Shown here: piece by piece, positions 8,531 to 18,572 of the stretch
How the letters are laid out: each line of letters begins with the position of its first letter
How positions within the stretch are numbered: the stretch's first letter is position 1
NCBI RefSeq assembly: GCF_014284255.1
Contig: NZ_JACOFV010000019.1
Location: 1 to 64,000 of the forward strand
DNA from: Cognatundibacterium jejuense
GTDB taxonomy: Bacteria; Pseudomonadota; Gammaproteobacteria; Burkholderiales; Burkholderiaceae_D
Reading direction: 5' to 3'
Length of the DNA stretch: 64,000 nucleotides
Position numbers and translations under genes: made by a program
Notes under the pieces: generated by a model
Databases searched by the model: none
What the model saw: the letters and a program-made list of their open reading frames with translations, nothing else
What the model was told of the DNA's origin: nothing

Positions 8531-11500
8531 ATGAAAGCCCTGCTCGATCTTTTCAAGCAAGTCCAACCAAACGAACAATTCGACGCGATCAAAATTGGTC
8601 TGGCGTCACCGGATAAAATCCGTTCCTGGTCCTACGGCGAAGTTAAAAAGCCGGAAACCATCAACTACCGTACGTTCAAACCAGAACGCGACGGTCTGTT
8701 CTGTGCCAAAATTTTTGGCCCGATCAAAGATTACGAATGCTTGTGCGGTAAGTACAAACGCCTGAAACACCGTGGTGTCATTTGCGAAAAGTGCGGCGTT
8801 GAAGTGACATTGGCAAAAGTGCGTCGTGAACGCATGGGCCACATTGAACTGGCATCCCCGACTGCACACATCTGGTTCTTGAAATCTCTGCCATCCCGTT
8901 TGGGTATGGTACTCGACATGACATTGCGCGATATCGAACGCGTTCTGTACTTTGAAGCATACGTTGTGACCGATCCAGGCATGACGCCGCTGAAAAAATG
9001 TCAGATCATGTCTGAAGATGACTACGCTGCTAAATACGAAGAGCATGGCGATGAATTCACTGCGTTCATGGGTGCGGAAGGTATCCGTGAATTGCTGCGT
9101 TCTATCGACATCGATCGTGATGCAGAAATTCTGCGTACTGAACTCAAAGAATCTAAATCTGAAGCCAAGATCAAGAAATACGCTAAGCGTCTGAAAGTAT
9201 TGGAAGCATTCCAACGTTCTGGCATCAAGCCAGACTGGATGATCATGGAAGTGTTGCCAGTGTTGCCGCCAGAACTGCGTCCATTGGTACCGCTGGATGG
9301 TGGCCGCTTTGCGACGTCCGATCTGAACGATCTGTATCGCCGTGTGATTAACCGTAACAACCGTCTGAAGCGCCTGATGGAATTACGCGCACCAGAAATC
9401 ATCACACGCAACGAAAAGCGTATGCTGCAAGAAGCGGTTGACTCCTTGCTCGATAACGGTCGTCGCGGTAAAGCCATGACAGGCGCGAACAAGCGTCCAT
9501 TGAAGTCTCTAGCTGAGATGATCAAAGGTAAAGGCGGTCGTTTCCGTCAAAACTTGCTGGGTAAACGTGTTGATTACTCCGGTCGTTCCGTTATCGTGGT
9601 GGGTCCACAACTGAAATTGCATCAGTGCGGTCTGCCAAAATTGATGGCGTTGGAACTGTTCAAACCATTCATTTTCAATAAACTGGAATTGATGGGTCTG
9701 GCAACAACCATCAAAGCAGCGAAAAAACTGGTTGAAATCCAAGAACCTGTCGTTTGGGATATTCTGGAAGAAGTCATTCGCGAACATCCAATCATGTTGA
9801 ACCGTGCACCTACATTGCACCGTTTGGGTATTCAAGCGTTTGAGCCAGTATTGATTGAAGGTAAAGCGATCCAGTTGCACCCACTCGTTTGTGCGGCATT
9901 CAATGCCGACTTCGACGGTGATCAGATGGCGGTTCACGTTCCATTGTCTATCGAAGCACAGATGGAAGCACGCACATTGATGCTGGCATCCAACAATATT
10001 CTGTTCCCGTCCAACGGCGAACCGTCTATCGTGCCTTCTCAAGATATCGTTTTGGGTCTGTACCACGGTTCTCGCGAAGCCATCAATGGTAAGGGTGAGG
10101 GCATGATGTTCCCTGACGTATCCGAAGCGTTGCGTGCCTGGGACAACAAAGAAGTTGAACTGGCAACGCGCGTGACAGTGCGTATTACAGAATATCCAAA
10201 AGATCCAGTCACTGGTGAATTCGTTAAAACAATCAAACGTTACGAAACAACGGTTGGTCGCGCGATCTTGTCAGAAATTCTGCCAAAAGGCTTGCCATTC
10301 ACCGTACTGAACCGTGCGTTGAAGAAAAAAGAAATTTCTAAACTGATCGATACATCCTTCCGTAAGTGCGGTCTGCGCGCAACGGTTGTGTTTGCTGATC
10401 AATTGATGCAAATGGGTTTCCGCTTAGCGACACGCGCTGGTATCTCCATCTGTATCGATGACATGTTAGTACCACCACAAAAAGTCACTCTGTTGGCAAC
10501 AGCAGAACACGAAGTGAAACAGATCGAACAGCAATACGCTTCCGGTCTGGTAACTGCGGGTGAACGTTACAATAAAGTAGTCGATATCTGGGGCAAAACA
10601 GGTGATGAAGTCGGTAAGGCCATGATGGAACAGCTGAAAGTTGAAGCTGTAACACGTCGTGACGGTACTGTCGGCACACAAGAGTCCTTCAACGCGATTT
10701 ACATGATGGCTGACTCCGGTGCGCGTGGTTCTGCGGCACAGATTCGTCAGTTGGCAGGTATGCGTGGTCTGATGGCGAAACCAGACGGTTCGATTATCGA
10801 AACACCAATTACAGCGAACTTCCGCGAAGGTCTGAACGTTCTGCAGTACTTTATTTCCACTCACGGTGCGCGTAAAGGTCTGGCAGATACGGCGTTGAAA
10901 ACAGCGAACTCGGGTTACCTGACACGTCGTCTGGTTGACGTTACACAAGATCTGGTTGTGGTAGAAGACGATTGCGGTACAGCAAACGGCTCTTCCATGA
11001 AGGCGATCGTTGAGGGCGGTGAAGTCAACGTTCCTTTGCGTGAATTGATCCTGGGTCGCGTTGCTGCGAACGATATCGTTAATCCAGAAACACAAGAAAC
11101 ATTGTACGAAGCAGGCACCTTGCTCGACGAAACTTCTGTTGAAGAAATCGAACGTCTGGGTATCGACGAAGTGAAAGTCCGTACACCACTGACATGTGAC
11201 ACACGTTACGGTCTGTGCGCTATGTGCTACGGTCGTGATCTGGGGCGTGGCTCTATGGTGAATGCTGGTGAAGCAGTTGGTGTTATCGCTGCGCAGTCCA
11301 TCGGTGAACCAGGTACACAGTTGACAATGCGTACGTTCCACATCGGTGGTGCGGCGTCTCGTGCAGCAGTGGCTTCTTCTGTTGAAGCAAAATCTAACGG
11401 CACGATCCGTTTCACAGCGACAATGCGTTATGTGACTAACGGTAAAGGCGATCAGATCGTGATTTCCCGTTCCGGTGAAGTCTTGATCACTGACGACCAC

Positions 11501-12760
11501 GGTCGTGAGCGTGAACGTCATAAAGTACCTTACGGCGCAACATTGATCGTTAAAGATGGCATGGTGATCAAAGCTGGTACAGCATTGGCAACATGGGATC
11601 CATTGACACGTCCGATCATTACCGAATACACCGGTACTGTGAAATTCGAGAACGTCGAAGAAGGCGTGACTGTTGCAAAACAGGTAGATGAAGTCACCGG
11701 CTTGTCAACACTGGTAGCGATCGATGCGAAACGTCGTGGTAGCGCAGCAGGTAAAACACTGCGTCCACAGGTTAAGCTGTTGAACGAACAAGGTGAAGAA
11801 GTCAAGATCTCTGGTACCGAACACGCAGTAACGATCGGCTTCCAGGTGGGCGCGCTGATTACCGTGAAAGACGGTCAGCAAGTTCACGTTGGTGAAGTAC
11901 TGGCGCGTATCCCGACTGAATCACAAAAAACACGTGATATTACCGGTGGTCTCCCACGCGTTGCTGAACTGTTCGAAGCACGTTCACCAAAAGATGCAGG
12001 TATGTTGGCTGAGGTAACTGGTACGGTTGCGTTTGGTAAAGAAACCAAAGGTAAGCAACGTCTGGAAATCACCGACATGGACGGCGAGAAACACGAGTTC
12101 CTGATCACCAAAGACAAACAAGTTCTGGTGCATGACGGCCAAGTGGTAAACAAAGGTGAAATGATTGTTGACGGCCCAGCCGATCCACAAGACATCCTGC
12201 GTTTGTTGGGTATCGAAGCGCTGGCACGTTACATCGTTGATGAAGTTCAAGACGTGTACCGTTTGCAAGGCGTTAAGATCAATGACAAGCACATCGAAGT
12301 GATCGTACGTCAGATGTTGCGTCGCGTTGTTGTGGTTAATCCAGGCGACACGAACTACATCGTTGGTGAGCAAGTTGAACGTTCTGACCTGTTAGGTGAA
12401 AACGATCGCGTGACTGCGGCGAACGGTATCCCTGCAACATATGAAAATATCTTGTTGGGTATTACCAAAGCTTCCTTGTCGACTGACTCGTTCATCTCTG
12501 CGGCTTCGTTCCAGGAAACCACACGTGTTCTGACCGAAGCAGCGATCATGGGCAAAAAAGATGGTCTGCGTGGCTTGAAAGAAAACGTCATTGTTGGTCG
12601 TCTGATTCCAGCTGGTACAGGTCTGGCATTCCACCGCGCTCGCAAGTTGAAAGAAACTTGGGAAGCGGATGAGCGTCAAGCAATGTTGGATGCAGAAAAA
12701 GCGATTTTTGCTCCAGCCCCTGAAGTTGCAGCATCTGATGTCACTGAAGGCGAAGCTTAA
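8531..12760 (+). CDS. rpoC: DNA-directed RNA polymerase subunit beta'
   Basis: The beta' subunit holds the catalytic magnesium and clamp of RNA polymerase. The 1409-residue protein has the N-terminal zinc site ([20 protein letters not shown]), the catalytic NADFDGDQM motif, and the second zinc site ([19 protein letters not shown]). It ends VTEGEA. The start at 8531 follows CTGGAG with eight bases of spacing; three extra in-frame codons upstream are not used. A strong terminator follows, ending the polymerase unit. Confidence 0.97.
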   Translation: MKALLDLFKQVQPNEQFDAIKIGLASPDKIRSWSYGEVKKPETINYRTFKPERDGLFCAKIFGPIKDYECLCGKYKRLKHRGVICEKCGVEVTLAKVRRERMGHIELASPTAHIWFLKSLPSRLGMVLDMTLRDIERVLYFEAYVVTDPGMTPLKKCQIMSEDDYAAKYEEHGDEFTAFMGAEGIRELLRSIDIDRDAEILRTELKESKSEAKIKKYAKRLKVLEAFQRSGIKPDWMIMEVLPVLPPELRPLVPLDGGRFATSDLNDLYRRVINRNNRLKRLMELRAPEIITRNEKRMLQEAVDSLLDNGRRGKAMTGANKRPLKSLAEMIKGKGGRFRQNLLGKRVDYSGRSVIVVGPQLKLHQCGLPKLMALELFKPFIFNKLELMGLATTIKAAKKLVEIQEPVVWDILEEVIREHPIMLNRAPTLHRLGIQAFEPVLIEGKAIQLHPLVCAAFNADFDGDQMAVHVPLSIEAQMEARTLMLASNNILFPSNGEPSIVPSQDIVLGLYHGSREAINGKGEGMMFPDVSEALRAWDNKEVELATRVTVRITEYPKDPVTGEFVKTIKRYETTVGRAILSEILPKGLPFTVLNRALKKKEISKLIDTSFRKCGLRATVVFADQLMQMGFRLATRAGISICIDDMLVPPQKVTLLATAEHEVKQIEQQYASGLVTAGERYNKVVDIWGKTGDEVGKAMMEQLKVEAVTRRDGTVGTQESFNAIYMMADSGARGSAAQIRQLAGMRGLMAKPDGSIIETPITANFREGLNVLQYFISTHGARKGLADTALKTANSGYLTRRLVDVTQDLVVVEDDCGTANGSSMKAIVEGGEVNVPLRELILGRVAANDIVNPETQETLYEAGTLLDETSVEEIERLGIDEVKVRTPLTCDTRYGLCAMCYGRDLGRGSMVNAGEAVGVIAAQSIGEPGTQLTMRTFHIGGAASRAAVASSVEAKSNGTIRFTATMRYVTNGKGDQIVISRSGEVLITDDHGRERERHKVPYGATLIVKDGMVIKAGTALATWDPLTRPIITEYTGTVKFENVEEGVTVAKQVDEVTGLSTLVAIDAKRRGSAAGKTLRPQVKLLNEQGEEVKISGTEHAVTIGFQVGALITVKDGQQVHVGEVLARIPTESQKTRDITGGLPRVAELFEARSPKDAGMLAEVTGTVAFGKETKGKQRLEITDMDGEKHEFLITKDKQVLVHDGQVVNKGEMIVDGPADPQDILRLLGIEALARYIVDEVQDVYRLQGVKINDKHIEVIVRQMLRRVVVVNPGDTNYIVGEQVERSDLLGENDRVTAANGIPATYENILLGITKASLSTDSFISAASFQETTRVLTEAAIMGKKDGLRGLKENVIVGRLIPAGTGLAFHRARKLKETWEADERQAMLDAEKAIFAPAPEVAASDVTEGEA

Positions 12761-12780
12761 GCTTCTCTGAAGTAATCTGA

Positions 12781-12817
12781 AAAGGCACCGCAGTTCATTC
12801 TGCGGTGCCTTTTTTTA
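12781..12817 (+). terminator. Strong intrinsic terminator after rpoC
   Basis: AAAGGCACCGCAG (12781-12793) pairs perfectly over 13 bases with CTGCGGTGCCTTT (12800-12812) around TTCATT, followed by a T run to 12817. This is a textbook Rho-independent terminator 20 bases after the rpoC stop. Confidence 0.95.
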
Positions 12818-12976
12818 TTTCTGTAGGCGGGAGCAACCCACGCGGAACTAACGGCGTGGCGGGTTTGACCCGTCCTGCAAGACGATGAGAAGCGATGGCC
12901 AAACAAAGAACGGTGACGACACAAAGCCCTCATAAAGGTATCATGGCACCGTTGCACAATATAATTCTTACCCCTC

Positions 12977-13783
12977 ATGTCTGAACAAACACTCCACGCC
13001 TATGCAGTACCCGATGCCAGCAAAATAGCCGCCTTGCGTGATGCGTTCGGCATGTTGCTGGATATCGAAGTCGTACAAGAAACGGGTTCGACCAATAGCG
13101 ATCTGATGGCGCGACTCACGGAACTACAAAAGCCCGTATTTCGCCTTGCCGTACATCAGACGGCAGGACGTGGCCGCGCTGGTCGCAGTTGGAGTTCCGA
13201 GGCTGGCGGCATGCTGATGTTTTCTATTGCCTGGCCGATGACACAGGCGTCGCATCAACTCATGGGCTTACCATTGGCAGTGGGTGTTGCATTGGCGGAG
13301 ACCCTGCATAGCCTGGATTTGCCAGTCCAATTAAAATGGCCAAATGATGTCTTACGCGACGGTAAAAAGCTCGCCGGGATATTAATAGAAAGCGCTGCAA
13401 AAAAAGATAGTGGTACCTGGATCGTTGCTGGCATAGGTTTAAACTTACAAGTGTCCGATACATTTGAAGCACAAATCGGGCGCCCAATAGCTGAAGCACC
13501 GTGGTTAGCACGCATGGATAGAAATGCATTAACTGCTGCGTTGCTGAACGCGCTGGCACGCGCATTTGACCAATTTGAACGTGAAGGATTTTCGGCATTT
13601 TTAGCGCGCTGGAATAAGCTCCATGCGTACGCAAATCAAGAGGTGCGCATCATTGATCAAGGTCAGGTCTTGCAAACAGGCTTTGCGCTTGGTGTCGATG
13701 CCACTGGTTGTCTGGTATTGCAAACAACGAGAGGGCAGGTGAGTATTGTGGCAGGGGATGTTTCTTTGCGACCACTTGAATAA
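12977..13783 (+). CDS. birA: Biotin--[acetyl-CoA-carboxylase] ligase
   Basis: The enzyme activates biotin with ATP and attaches it to the carrier protein of acetyl-CoA carboxylase. The 268-residue protein has GSTNSDLMARL, the biotinyl-adenylate loop GRGRAGRSW (about residues 64-72), KWPNDVL and KLAGILIE, then the small C-terminal domain. The N-terminal winged-helix repressor domain of E. coli BirA is absent, so it should be a ligase only. coaX starts 16 bases downstream; the birA-coaX pairing is common in betaproteobacteria. Confidence 0.95.
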   Translation: MSEQTLHAYAVPDASKIAALRDAFGMLLDIEVVQETGSTNSDLMARLTELQKPVFRLAVHQTAGRGRAGRSWSSEAGGMLMFSIAWPMTQASHQLMGLPLAVGVALAETLHSLDLPVQLKWPNDVLRDGKKLAGILIESAAKKDSGTWIVAGIGLNLQVSDTFEAQIGRPIAEAPWLARMDRNALTAALLNALARAFDQFEREGFSAFLARWNKLHAYANQEVRIIDQGQVLQTGFALGVDATGCLVLQTTRGQVSIVAGDVSLRPLE

Positions 13784-13799
13784 ACGAAAAAACGACGAC

Positions 13800-14570
13800 A
13801 TGCTATTACTGATAGACGCGGGTAATACCCGCATTAAATGGGGTATTCCGGATACCCAACAATTGCCAGCGCCCGCGCAACCACATTGGCTGAAAATCAC
13901 CTCTGTTGCGCATGATCAGACTGATCAACTACTCGCAGAATGGCAGCAGCACAAGGTCACCCGCATTCTGATTTCTAACGTTGCAGGGTCAGAAGTCAAA
14001 ACACGTTTAATGAATTTGTTAGCGCATGCGTTTCCAGACCTGACACCCGAATGGTTCGCATCGCAAGCACAATGTGCTGGCGTCACGAACAATTATCAAA
14101 ATCCGCAGCAATTGGGCTGTGATCGCTTCGCCTCTGCGATTGCCGCCGCCTATTTATATCCATCTCAACATGTGATTGTTGCGACATGCGGTACGGCGAC
14201 GACCGTCGATGCCGTGACCGCACAATCAGAGTTTGCCGGTGGCATGATCTTGCCTGGTCTTAAACTCATGGCCGAATCGTTAGCGCGAAACACAGCGCAA
14301 TTGCCACAGGTCGCTGAAAGCATACAAGTCGACCAACCATTCGCCAACAACACCGATCAGGCGATTGTCAGCGGTTGCATTCATGCTCAGGCTGGTGCCA
14401 TTACTCTCGCCTACCATGCACTACACAAAAAACAAGCGGAACCGGTGATTTGTCTCATTTCTGGCGGTGCCGCGCCTTATCTTTTGCCACATCTGTCATT
14501 TCAGTGTGAACATATCGCTAATCTTGTCTTGACGGGACTGTTTGTCGTGGCACAATCAAACCCACGCTGA
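13800..14570 (+). CDS. coaX: Type III pantothenate kinase
   Basis: CoaX phosphorylates pantothenate, the first step of coenzyme A synthesis. The 256-residue protein shows the ASKHA-fold motifs DAGNTRIKWG at the N-terminus, GCDRFASAIAAA and CGTATTVDAV, and a C-terminal LISGGAAPYL. The ATG at 13800 lies just after the birA stop; a longer in-frame frame that begins inside birA is rejected because homologues start at the MLLLIDAGN strand. It is probably co-transcribed with birA and the SPOR gene. Confidence 0.94.
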   Translation: MLLLIDAGNTRIKWGIPDTQQLPAPAQPHWLKITSVAHDQTDQLLAEWQQHKVTRILISNVAGSEVKTRLMNLLAHAFPDLTPEWFASQAQCAGVTNNYQNPQQLGCDRFASAIAAAYLYPSQHVIVATCGTATTVDAVTAQSEFAGGMILPGLKLMAESLARNTAQLPQVAESIQVDQPFANNTDQAIVSGCIHAQAGAITLAYHALHKKQAEPVICLISGGAAPYLLPHLSFQCEHIANLVLTGLFVVAQSNPR

Positions 14571-14588
14571 ATTCATCTAATTATTATC

Positions 14589-15278
14589 ATGTTGCGATTT
14601 TTTTTCTGGTTTCTGTTGGTTGTTAATGCCTTGATCCTGGCGTTCAATTTTGGCTGGCTAGGCAATTGGCCCTTAGAAACCCATGAACCGGAAAGACTCA
14701 AGCAACAACATCATGTGAATCAACTGGTACAGGTTCCAGCCAGCGTGGCATTGGCACCTGTTGCGTCTGCTGCAACAGCGACGGAAAAGAAAAATGAAAT
14801 TACCGCCTGTATAGAAATCGGCAATTTCTTACAATCTGATGCGCCAAAAGTCGAAGAAAAACTGAAAGTACTCGCGCTGGGTGATCGTCAATCACGGTTG
14901 AATGTCAGCGATTCAGCGACCCACATGGTCTACATCCCTTCTCAAGGCAGCAAAGAAGGTGCAGATAAAAAAGTCAGTGAGCTTCGTCGCATCAATGTCA
15001 CCGACTTTTTCGTGATTCAGGATCAAAGCCCTTTGCGTTGGGGTATTTCTTTGGGTGTGTTTAAAACCGAAGAAGCGGCAAAGCAGCACCTCGCAGCATT
15101 AAACACCAAAGGCGTACACACTGCTCGCATCATGCCGCGCACCGTAACGACGAATAAATTCTCGTATCAATTACGGGCATTAAATACTGATGAAAAAGCC
15201 AAATTTGACGCGCTGAAAGCTGAATTTCCCGCGCAAGAGGTGCGCAATTGCCAGAATGCCGCCTACGGAAAAAACTGA
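14589..15278 (+). CDS. SPOR-domain membrane-anchored protein
   Basis: This 229-residue protein has one N-terminal membrane segment (about residues 3-24) and a periplasmic part. Residues about 110-190 resemble a SPOR repeat (VYIPSQGSKEGADKKVSELRR ... WGISLGVFKTEEAAKQHLAAL), a fold that binds denuded peptidoglycan glycan at division sites. The gene follows coaX by 18 bases, and the birA-coaX-SPOR trio recurs in Burkholderiales. The domain call is by pattern and the precise role is unknown. Confidence 0.75.
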   Translation: MLRFFFWFLLVVNALILAFNFGWLGNWPLETHEPERLKQQHHVNQLVQVPASVALAPVASAATATEKKNEITACIEIGNFLQSDAPKVEEKLKVLALGDRQSRLNVSDSATHMVYIPSQGSKEGADKKVSELRRINVTDFFVIQDQSPLRWGISLGVFKTEEAAKQHLAALNTKGVHTARIMPRTVTTNKFSYQLRALNTDEKAKFDALKAEFPAQEVRNCQNAAYGKN

Positions 15279-15508
15279 GTGCTAAATATTTGAGCGGATT
15301 GTTAGTGTGGGTGTAACCCGCGCGGTCGTAGTGTCAAACTGCAACCTTACCCCATACTCACCATTCTGCAAGCGGTTGACGGTAGGTGTAACTCAAGGAA
15401 ACGCCATTAAACCCTCGTAAATTCCCACCAAGCGAGAATTTAAGCTTGAGCTTTCCCCATGAAGTGCTAGCATGGACAGACTAAATTCATTTGTTGGTAT
15501 TGATTTTT

Positions 15509-16258
15509 ATGAGTCTGAGTTCAGCAGCACCAGTGGCTACGAGTGAACGAGTATTGCATGTGTTGGCATGTGTTGCCAGACAAGGGCAGGCAATGTCCGC
15601 GCGTGAGTTGGTGGCGCAAACGGGATTGCCACTAAGCACTATTTATCGCCATCTGACAGCCTTAAAAAAATGGGGCTGGGTGCAAGAGCATGCGCGTAGT
15701 GGTTTGTATGAGCCGGGGCCGTTAGCAGTGCAATTAGCACACGGTTTTGATCAGCACTCATGGCTCATGCAAGCAGCACGAGCGGATATTGAGCAACTGG
15801 TTGAACGTTCCGGTGAAAGCGTTGGCCTGCTTTGTTATCTGGATGGGCAAGTGATCTGTCTGGATATGCAAGAAAGCCAGCAAGCTTTGCGCTGCTCGTT
15901 CGCAAAAGGGCGAGCCAATTCAACAGTACGTGGTGCATCGGCCAAAGCTTTGCTCGCATTTCTGCCTGAGCAAACGCAGTTGCAACTACTTGATCAAAAT
16001 TTCTTACAAGCGCAGCAAGATAGAACAGCGTTAGAACAAAGCTTGCAACTCATACACCAACAAGGCTACGCTACCAGTGAAAACGAAATTGATGACGGCG
16101 TCTGGGGTGTCAGTGCCCCCATTTTTTCTGGCAAACATCAAGTGATCGCCACTTTGTCCTTGATGGCACCAGCGCAGCGTGCAGCGAGCCGCCACAATGA
16201 TTTGATCCATATGACGGTGACGGCAGCGCATCGTATCAGCCGCGTCCTTCAAGAGTAA
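15509..16258 (+). CDS. IclR-family transcriptional regulator
   Basis: A 249-residue regulator with an N-terminal winged helix (SERVLHVLACVARQGQAMSARELVAQTGLPLSTIYRHLTALKKWGWV, seen in pieces) and a C-terminal IclR effector domain (NSTVRGASAKALLAF, GYATSENEIDDGVWGVSAPIF). It is transcribed in the same direction as hutG and hutF and 60 bases ahead of them, so it probably controls them in response to a histidine-pathway metabolite. The ATG at 15509 is chosen; the frame is open to a TTG at 15491. No good ribosome binding site is seen for either. Confidence 0.85.
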   Translation: MSLSSAAPVATSERVLHVLACVARQGQAMSARELVAQTGLPLSTIYRHLTALKKWGWVQEHARSGLYEPGPLAVQLAHGFDQHSWLMQAARADIEQLVERSGESVGLLCYLDGQVICLDMQESQQALRCSFAKGRANSTVRGASAKALLAFLPEQTQLQLLDQNFLQAQQDRTALEQSLQLIHQQGYATSENEIDDGVWGVSAPIFSGKHQVIATLSLMAPAQRAASRHNDLIHMTVTAAHRISRVLQE

Positions 16259-16283
16259 AACCTACAATCATAAAACCTACAAT
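16257..16283 (+). repeat. Short direct repeat upstream of hutG
   Basis: AAAACCTACAAT occurs at 16257-16268 and again at 16272-16283, between the IclR gene and hutG. A regulator binding site is possible, but the repeat may also be simple slippage; nothing else supports a function. Confidence 0.35.
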
Positions 16284-16318
16284 AGTAAAAACTAAAAGAC
16301 CAAAACGGAGAACTTGCT

Positions 16319-17134
16319 ATGAACCCTTCTTTCCATTTTAAAGCTGGCAGCGTGCCACTTTTGATTTCCATGCCGCATGTTGGCACGACCATCGCGCCTG
16401 AAGTTGCGGCGCAGATGTTGCCGATTTCTGAGCTCAAAGCCGATACCGACTGGCATTTACCCTTGCTCTATAACATGGCTGACGAACTAGGTGCATCAAC
16501 GATCGCTGCCGAATATTCACGTTATGTCATAGACCTCAATCGCGCACCGGACAATGCGAATCTGTATCCAGGGCAAGATACGACAGGCTTATGCCCCATA
16601 GACACTTTCGACAAACATCCGCTGTACGCGTCTGAAAATTTACCCGGTCAGACAGAAATAGAACGCCGCATTACCACATACTGGCGACCGTATCATCAAC
16701 AATTAAATGCAGAATTAGAACGACTATTGCGCATCCACGGTCACGTCGTTTTATGGGATGCTCACTCGATTGCATCGGTGGTGCCGCGCTTTTTTGAAGG
16801 TAAATTACCAGACCTGAACTTCGGTACTGCCGATCAAAATTCCTGCGCCAGTGGTTTGCAAGAAGCGCTACAACAGACCTTGGCACAATCCGTCGAGAGC
16901 CAGGCTTACACGCATATTTTTAATGGCCGTTTTAAAGGTGGCTATATCACACGTCATTACGGTCAGCCACAACGCAACATTCATGCGGTGCAATTAGAAA
17001 TGAGCCAATGCGTGTACATGAACGAAGCCGCACCATTCGCCTATCGCCCTGACCTTGCACAGCAGGTGCAACCGGTGCTTAAACAAGCGTTGCAAACATG
17101 TTTGAATTGGGTACGGCAAGGAGTGTTCAAATGA
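16319..17134 (+). CDS. hutG: N-formylglutamate deformylase
   Basis: HutG hydrolyses N-formylglutamate to glutamate and formate, the last step of the five-step histidine degradation route. The 271-residue protein has the metal-site segments SMPHVGT, DTDWHLPLLY, YVIDLNRAPD, LWDAHSIAS and the basic FKGGYITRHYG stretch typical of the family. GGAG lies nine bases before the ATG. The stop overlaps the hutF start (ATGA), so the two enzymes of the formylglutamate branch are coupled. Confidence 0.93.
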   Translation: MNPSFHFKAGSVPLLISMPHVGTTIAPEVAAQMLPISELKADTDWHLPLLYNMADELGASTIAAEYSRYVIDLNRAPDNANLYPGQDTTGLCPIDTFDKHPLYASENLPGQTEIERRITTYWRPYHQQLNAELERLLRIHGHVVLWDAHSIASVVPRFFEGKLPDLNFGTADQNSCASGLQEALQQTLAQSVESQAYTHIFNGRFKGGYITRHYGQPQRNIHAVQLEMSQCVYMNEAAPFAYRPDLAQQVQPVLKQALQTCLNWVRQGVFK

Positions 17135-18498
17135 GCCAGCAAAGCCTATTTGCTGCAAATGCTTACCTGCCGCAGGGATGGACAAAAAATGTACGCCTGC
17201 ATTGGGATGCCGCTGGTGCTTTAACTGACATTGAAATCGGCGCCCAAGTACACGCTGGAGAAACACAAGCCGAATTTGTTTTGCCGGGAATGACCAATCT
17301 GCATTCACACGCATTTCAACGTGCCATGGCTGGCATGACCGAAATGGCAGGTGAATCAAAAGATAGTTTCTGGACCTGGCGCGATCTCATGTATCGCTAT
17401 GCGTTGCACATCACCCCAGAACAAATACAAGCGATTGCTGCGCAACTGTATATGGAATGTCTGCGTCAGGGTTATACCTCGGTGTGTGAATTTCATTATT
17501 TACACAGAGCCATTGATGGTCGTTGGTATGCACGTCCGGCAGAAATGGCGCAGCGTGTGATTGCTGCTGCCACCCAAACTGGCATTGGCATCACCATGTT
17601 GCCTGTGTTGTACAGCTATGCCGATTTTAATGCGCAAGCGTTGCGCGAAGATCAACGTCGTTTCAAGACTTCTGTCGATGATATTTTGCGATTGGTCGAA
17701 AATCTGGACGCAGAGCGCAGCGCCCAGGTCGAAATTGGTGTCGCTCCACATTCTTTACGCGCCGCCAGCATAGCGCAAATCCGCGAAGTCTATGCAGCGC
17801 TGTCAGCACAGCGACCTTTGCATATCCATATCGCGGAACAAACCAAAGAAGTCGATGCTTGCCTTGCCGCGACTGGCAAGCGTCCGGTGGAACTATTGCT
17901 GGAAACGGGTCTTGTTGATCAGCGCTGGTGTCTTGTGCATGCGACGCATTTGACCAAAGCAGAAGTACAAGGCATCGCCGCCAGTGGCGCCGTCGCCGGC
18001 ATTTGCACCACGACAGAAGGCAATCTTGGTGATGGATTTTTTGACCTTCCAGATTACATCGCCGCTGGTGGGCGTTTTGGTATTGGCAGTGATAGCCACG
18101 TCTCGCAAAGCCCCGTCGAAGAATTGCGTTGGCTGGAATACGGCCAGCGTCTGCGCTTGCAAGGCCGCAATATCGCCAGCTCTGCTACGCAACGTCAGGT
18201 TGGCGATTTCTTGTGGCAGCACGCATTACAAGGCGGCGCACAAGCCAGTGGCCGTCAGGTCGGACAACTCGCCAGCGGCTATCGCGCTGATATGTTGATC
18301 CTCGATGACCAGCATCCTAATCTGGCCGGGTTGGCAAGTAGTGCAGTCCTCAATACCTGGATCTTTGCAGGTAACGACAATCTGGTGCGCGATGTGTATG
18401 TAGCTGGCAAGCGCGTCGTGCAAGAAGGTCGTCACGTTGAGCAGAGTGAGATTCAGCAAGCTTATGTTGAATGTATGCGGAGTTTGCGGGCTTTATGA
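17131..18498 (+). CDS. hutF: Formimidoylglutamate deiminase
   Basis: HutF converts N-formimidoylglutamate to N-formylglutamate and ammonia, feeding HutG. The 455-residue amidohydrolase has PGMTNLHSHAFQRAMAGMTE (metal site), HIHIAEQTKEVDAC, LVHATHL and the GIGSDSHVSQSPVEELRWLEY motif. The ATG at 17131 overlaps the hutG stop; an in-frame start 33 bases earlier lies within hutG and is rejected. hutH, hutU and hutI are not in the window, so the upper pathway must be encoded elsewhere if present. Confidence 0.93.
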   Translation: MSQQSLFAANAYLPQGWTKNVRLHWDAAGALTDIEIGAQVHAGETQAEFVLPGMTNLHSHAFQRAMAGMTEMAGESKDSFWTWRDLMYRYALHITPEQIQAIAAQLYMECLRQGYTSVCEFHYLHRAIDGRWYARPAEMAQRVIAAATQTGIGITMLPVLYSYADFNAQALREDQRRFKTSVDDILRLVENLDAERSAQVEIGVAPHSLRAASIAQIREVYAALSAQRPLHIHIAEQTKEVDACLAATGKRPVELLLETGLVDQRWCLVHATHLTKAEVQGIAASGAVAGICTTTEGNLGDGFFDLPDYIAAGGRFGIGSDSHVSQSPVEELRWLEYGQRLRLQGRNIASSATQRQVGDFLWQHALQGGAQASGRQVGQLASGYRADMLILDDQHPNLAGLASSAVLNTWIFAGNDNLVRDVYVAGKRVVQEGRHVEQSEIQQAYVECMRSLRAL

Positions 18499-18518
18499 TG
18501 TAGCTTTTGTTGATGTGA

Positions 18519-18549
18519 AAAACGAGGCCAGATGAGCCTCGTTTTTTTT
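18519..18549 (+). terminator. Bidirectional terminator after hutF
   Basis: AAAACGAGGC (18519-18528) pairs with GCCTCGTTTT (18536-18545) around seven bases; a T run follows on the plus strand and an A run precedes it, so it can serve both hutF and the minus-strand gene ending at 18573. Confidence 0.9.
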
Positions 18550-18572
18550 CGCGTGGATTGTGGGTTCCTTGC

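Noticed and set aside
10466..11521. 351-codon minus-strand frame opposite rpoC
   Set aside because: Shadow of rpoC produced by its codon use; composition is unlike a real protein.
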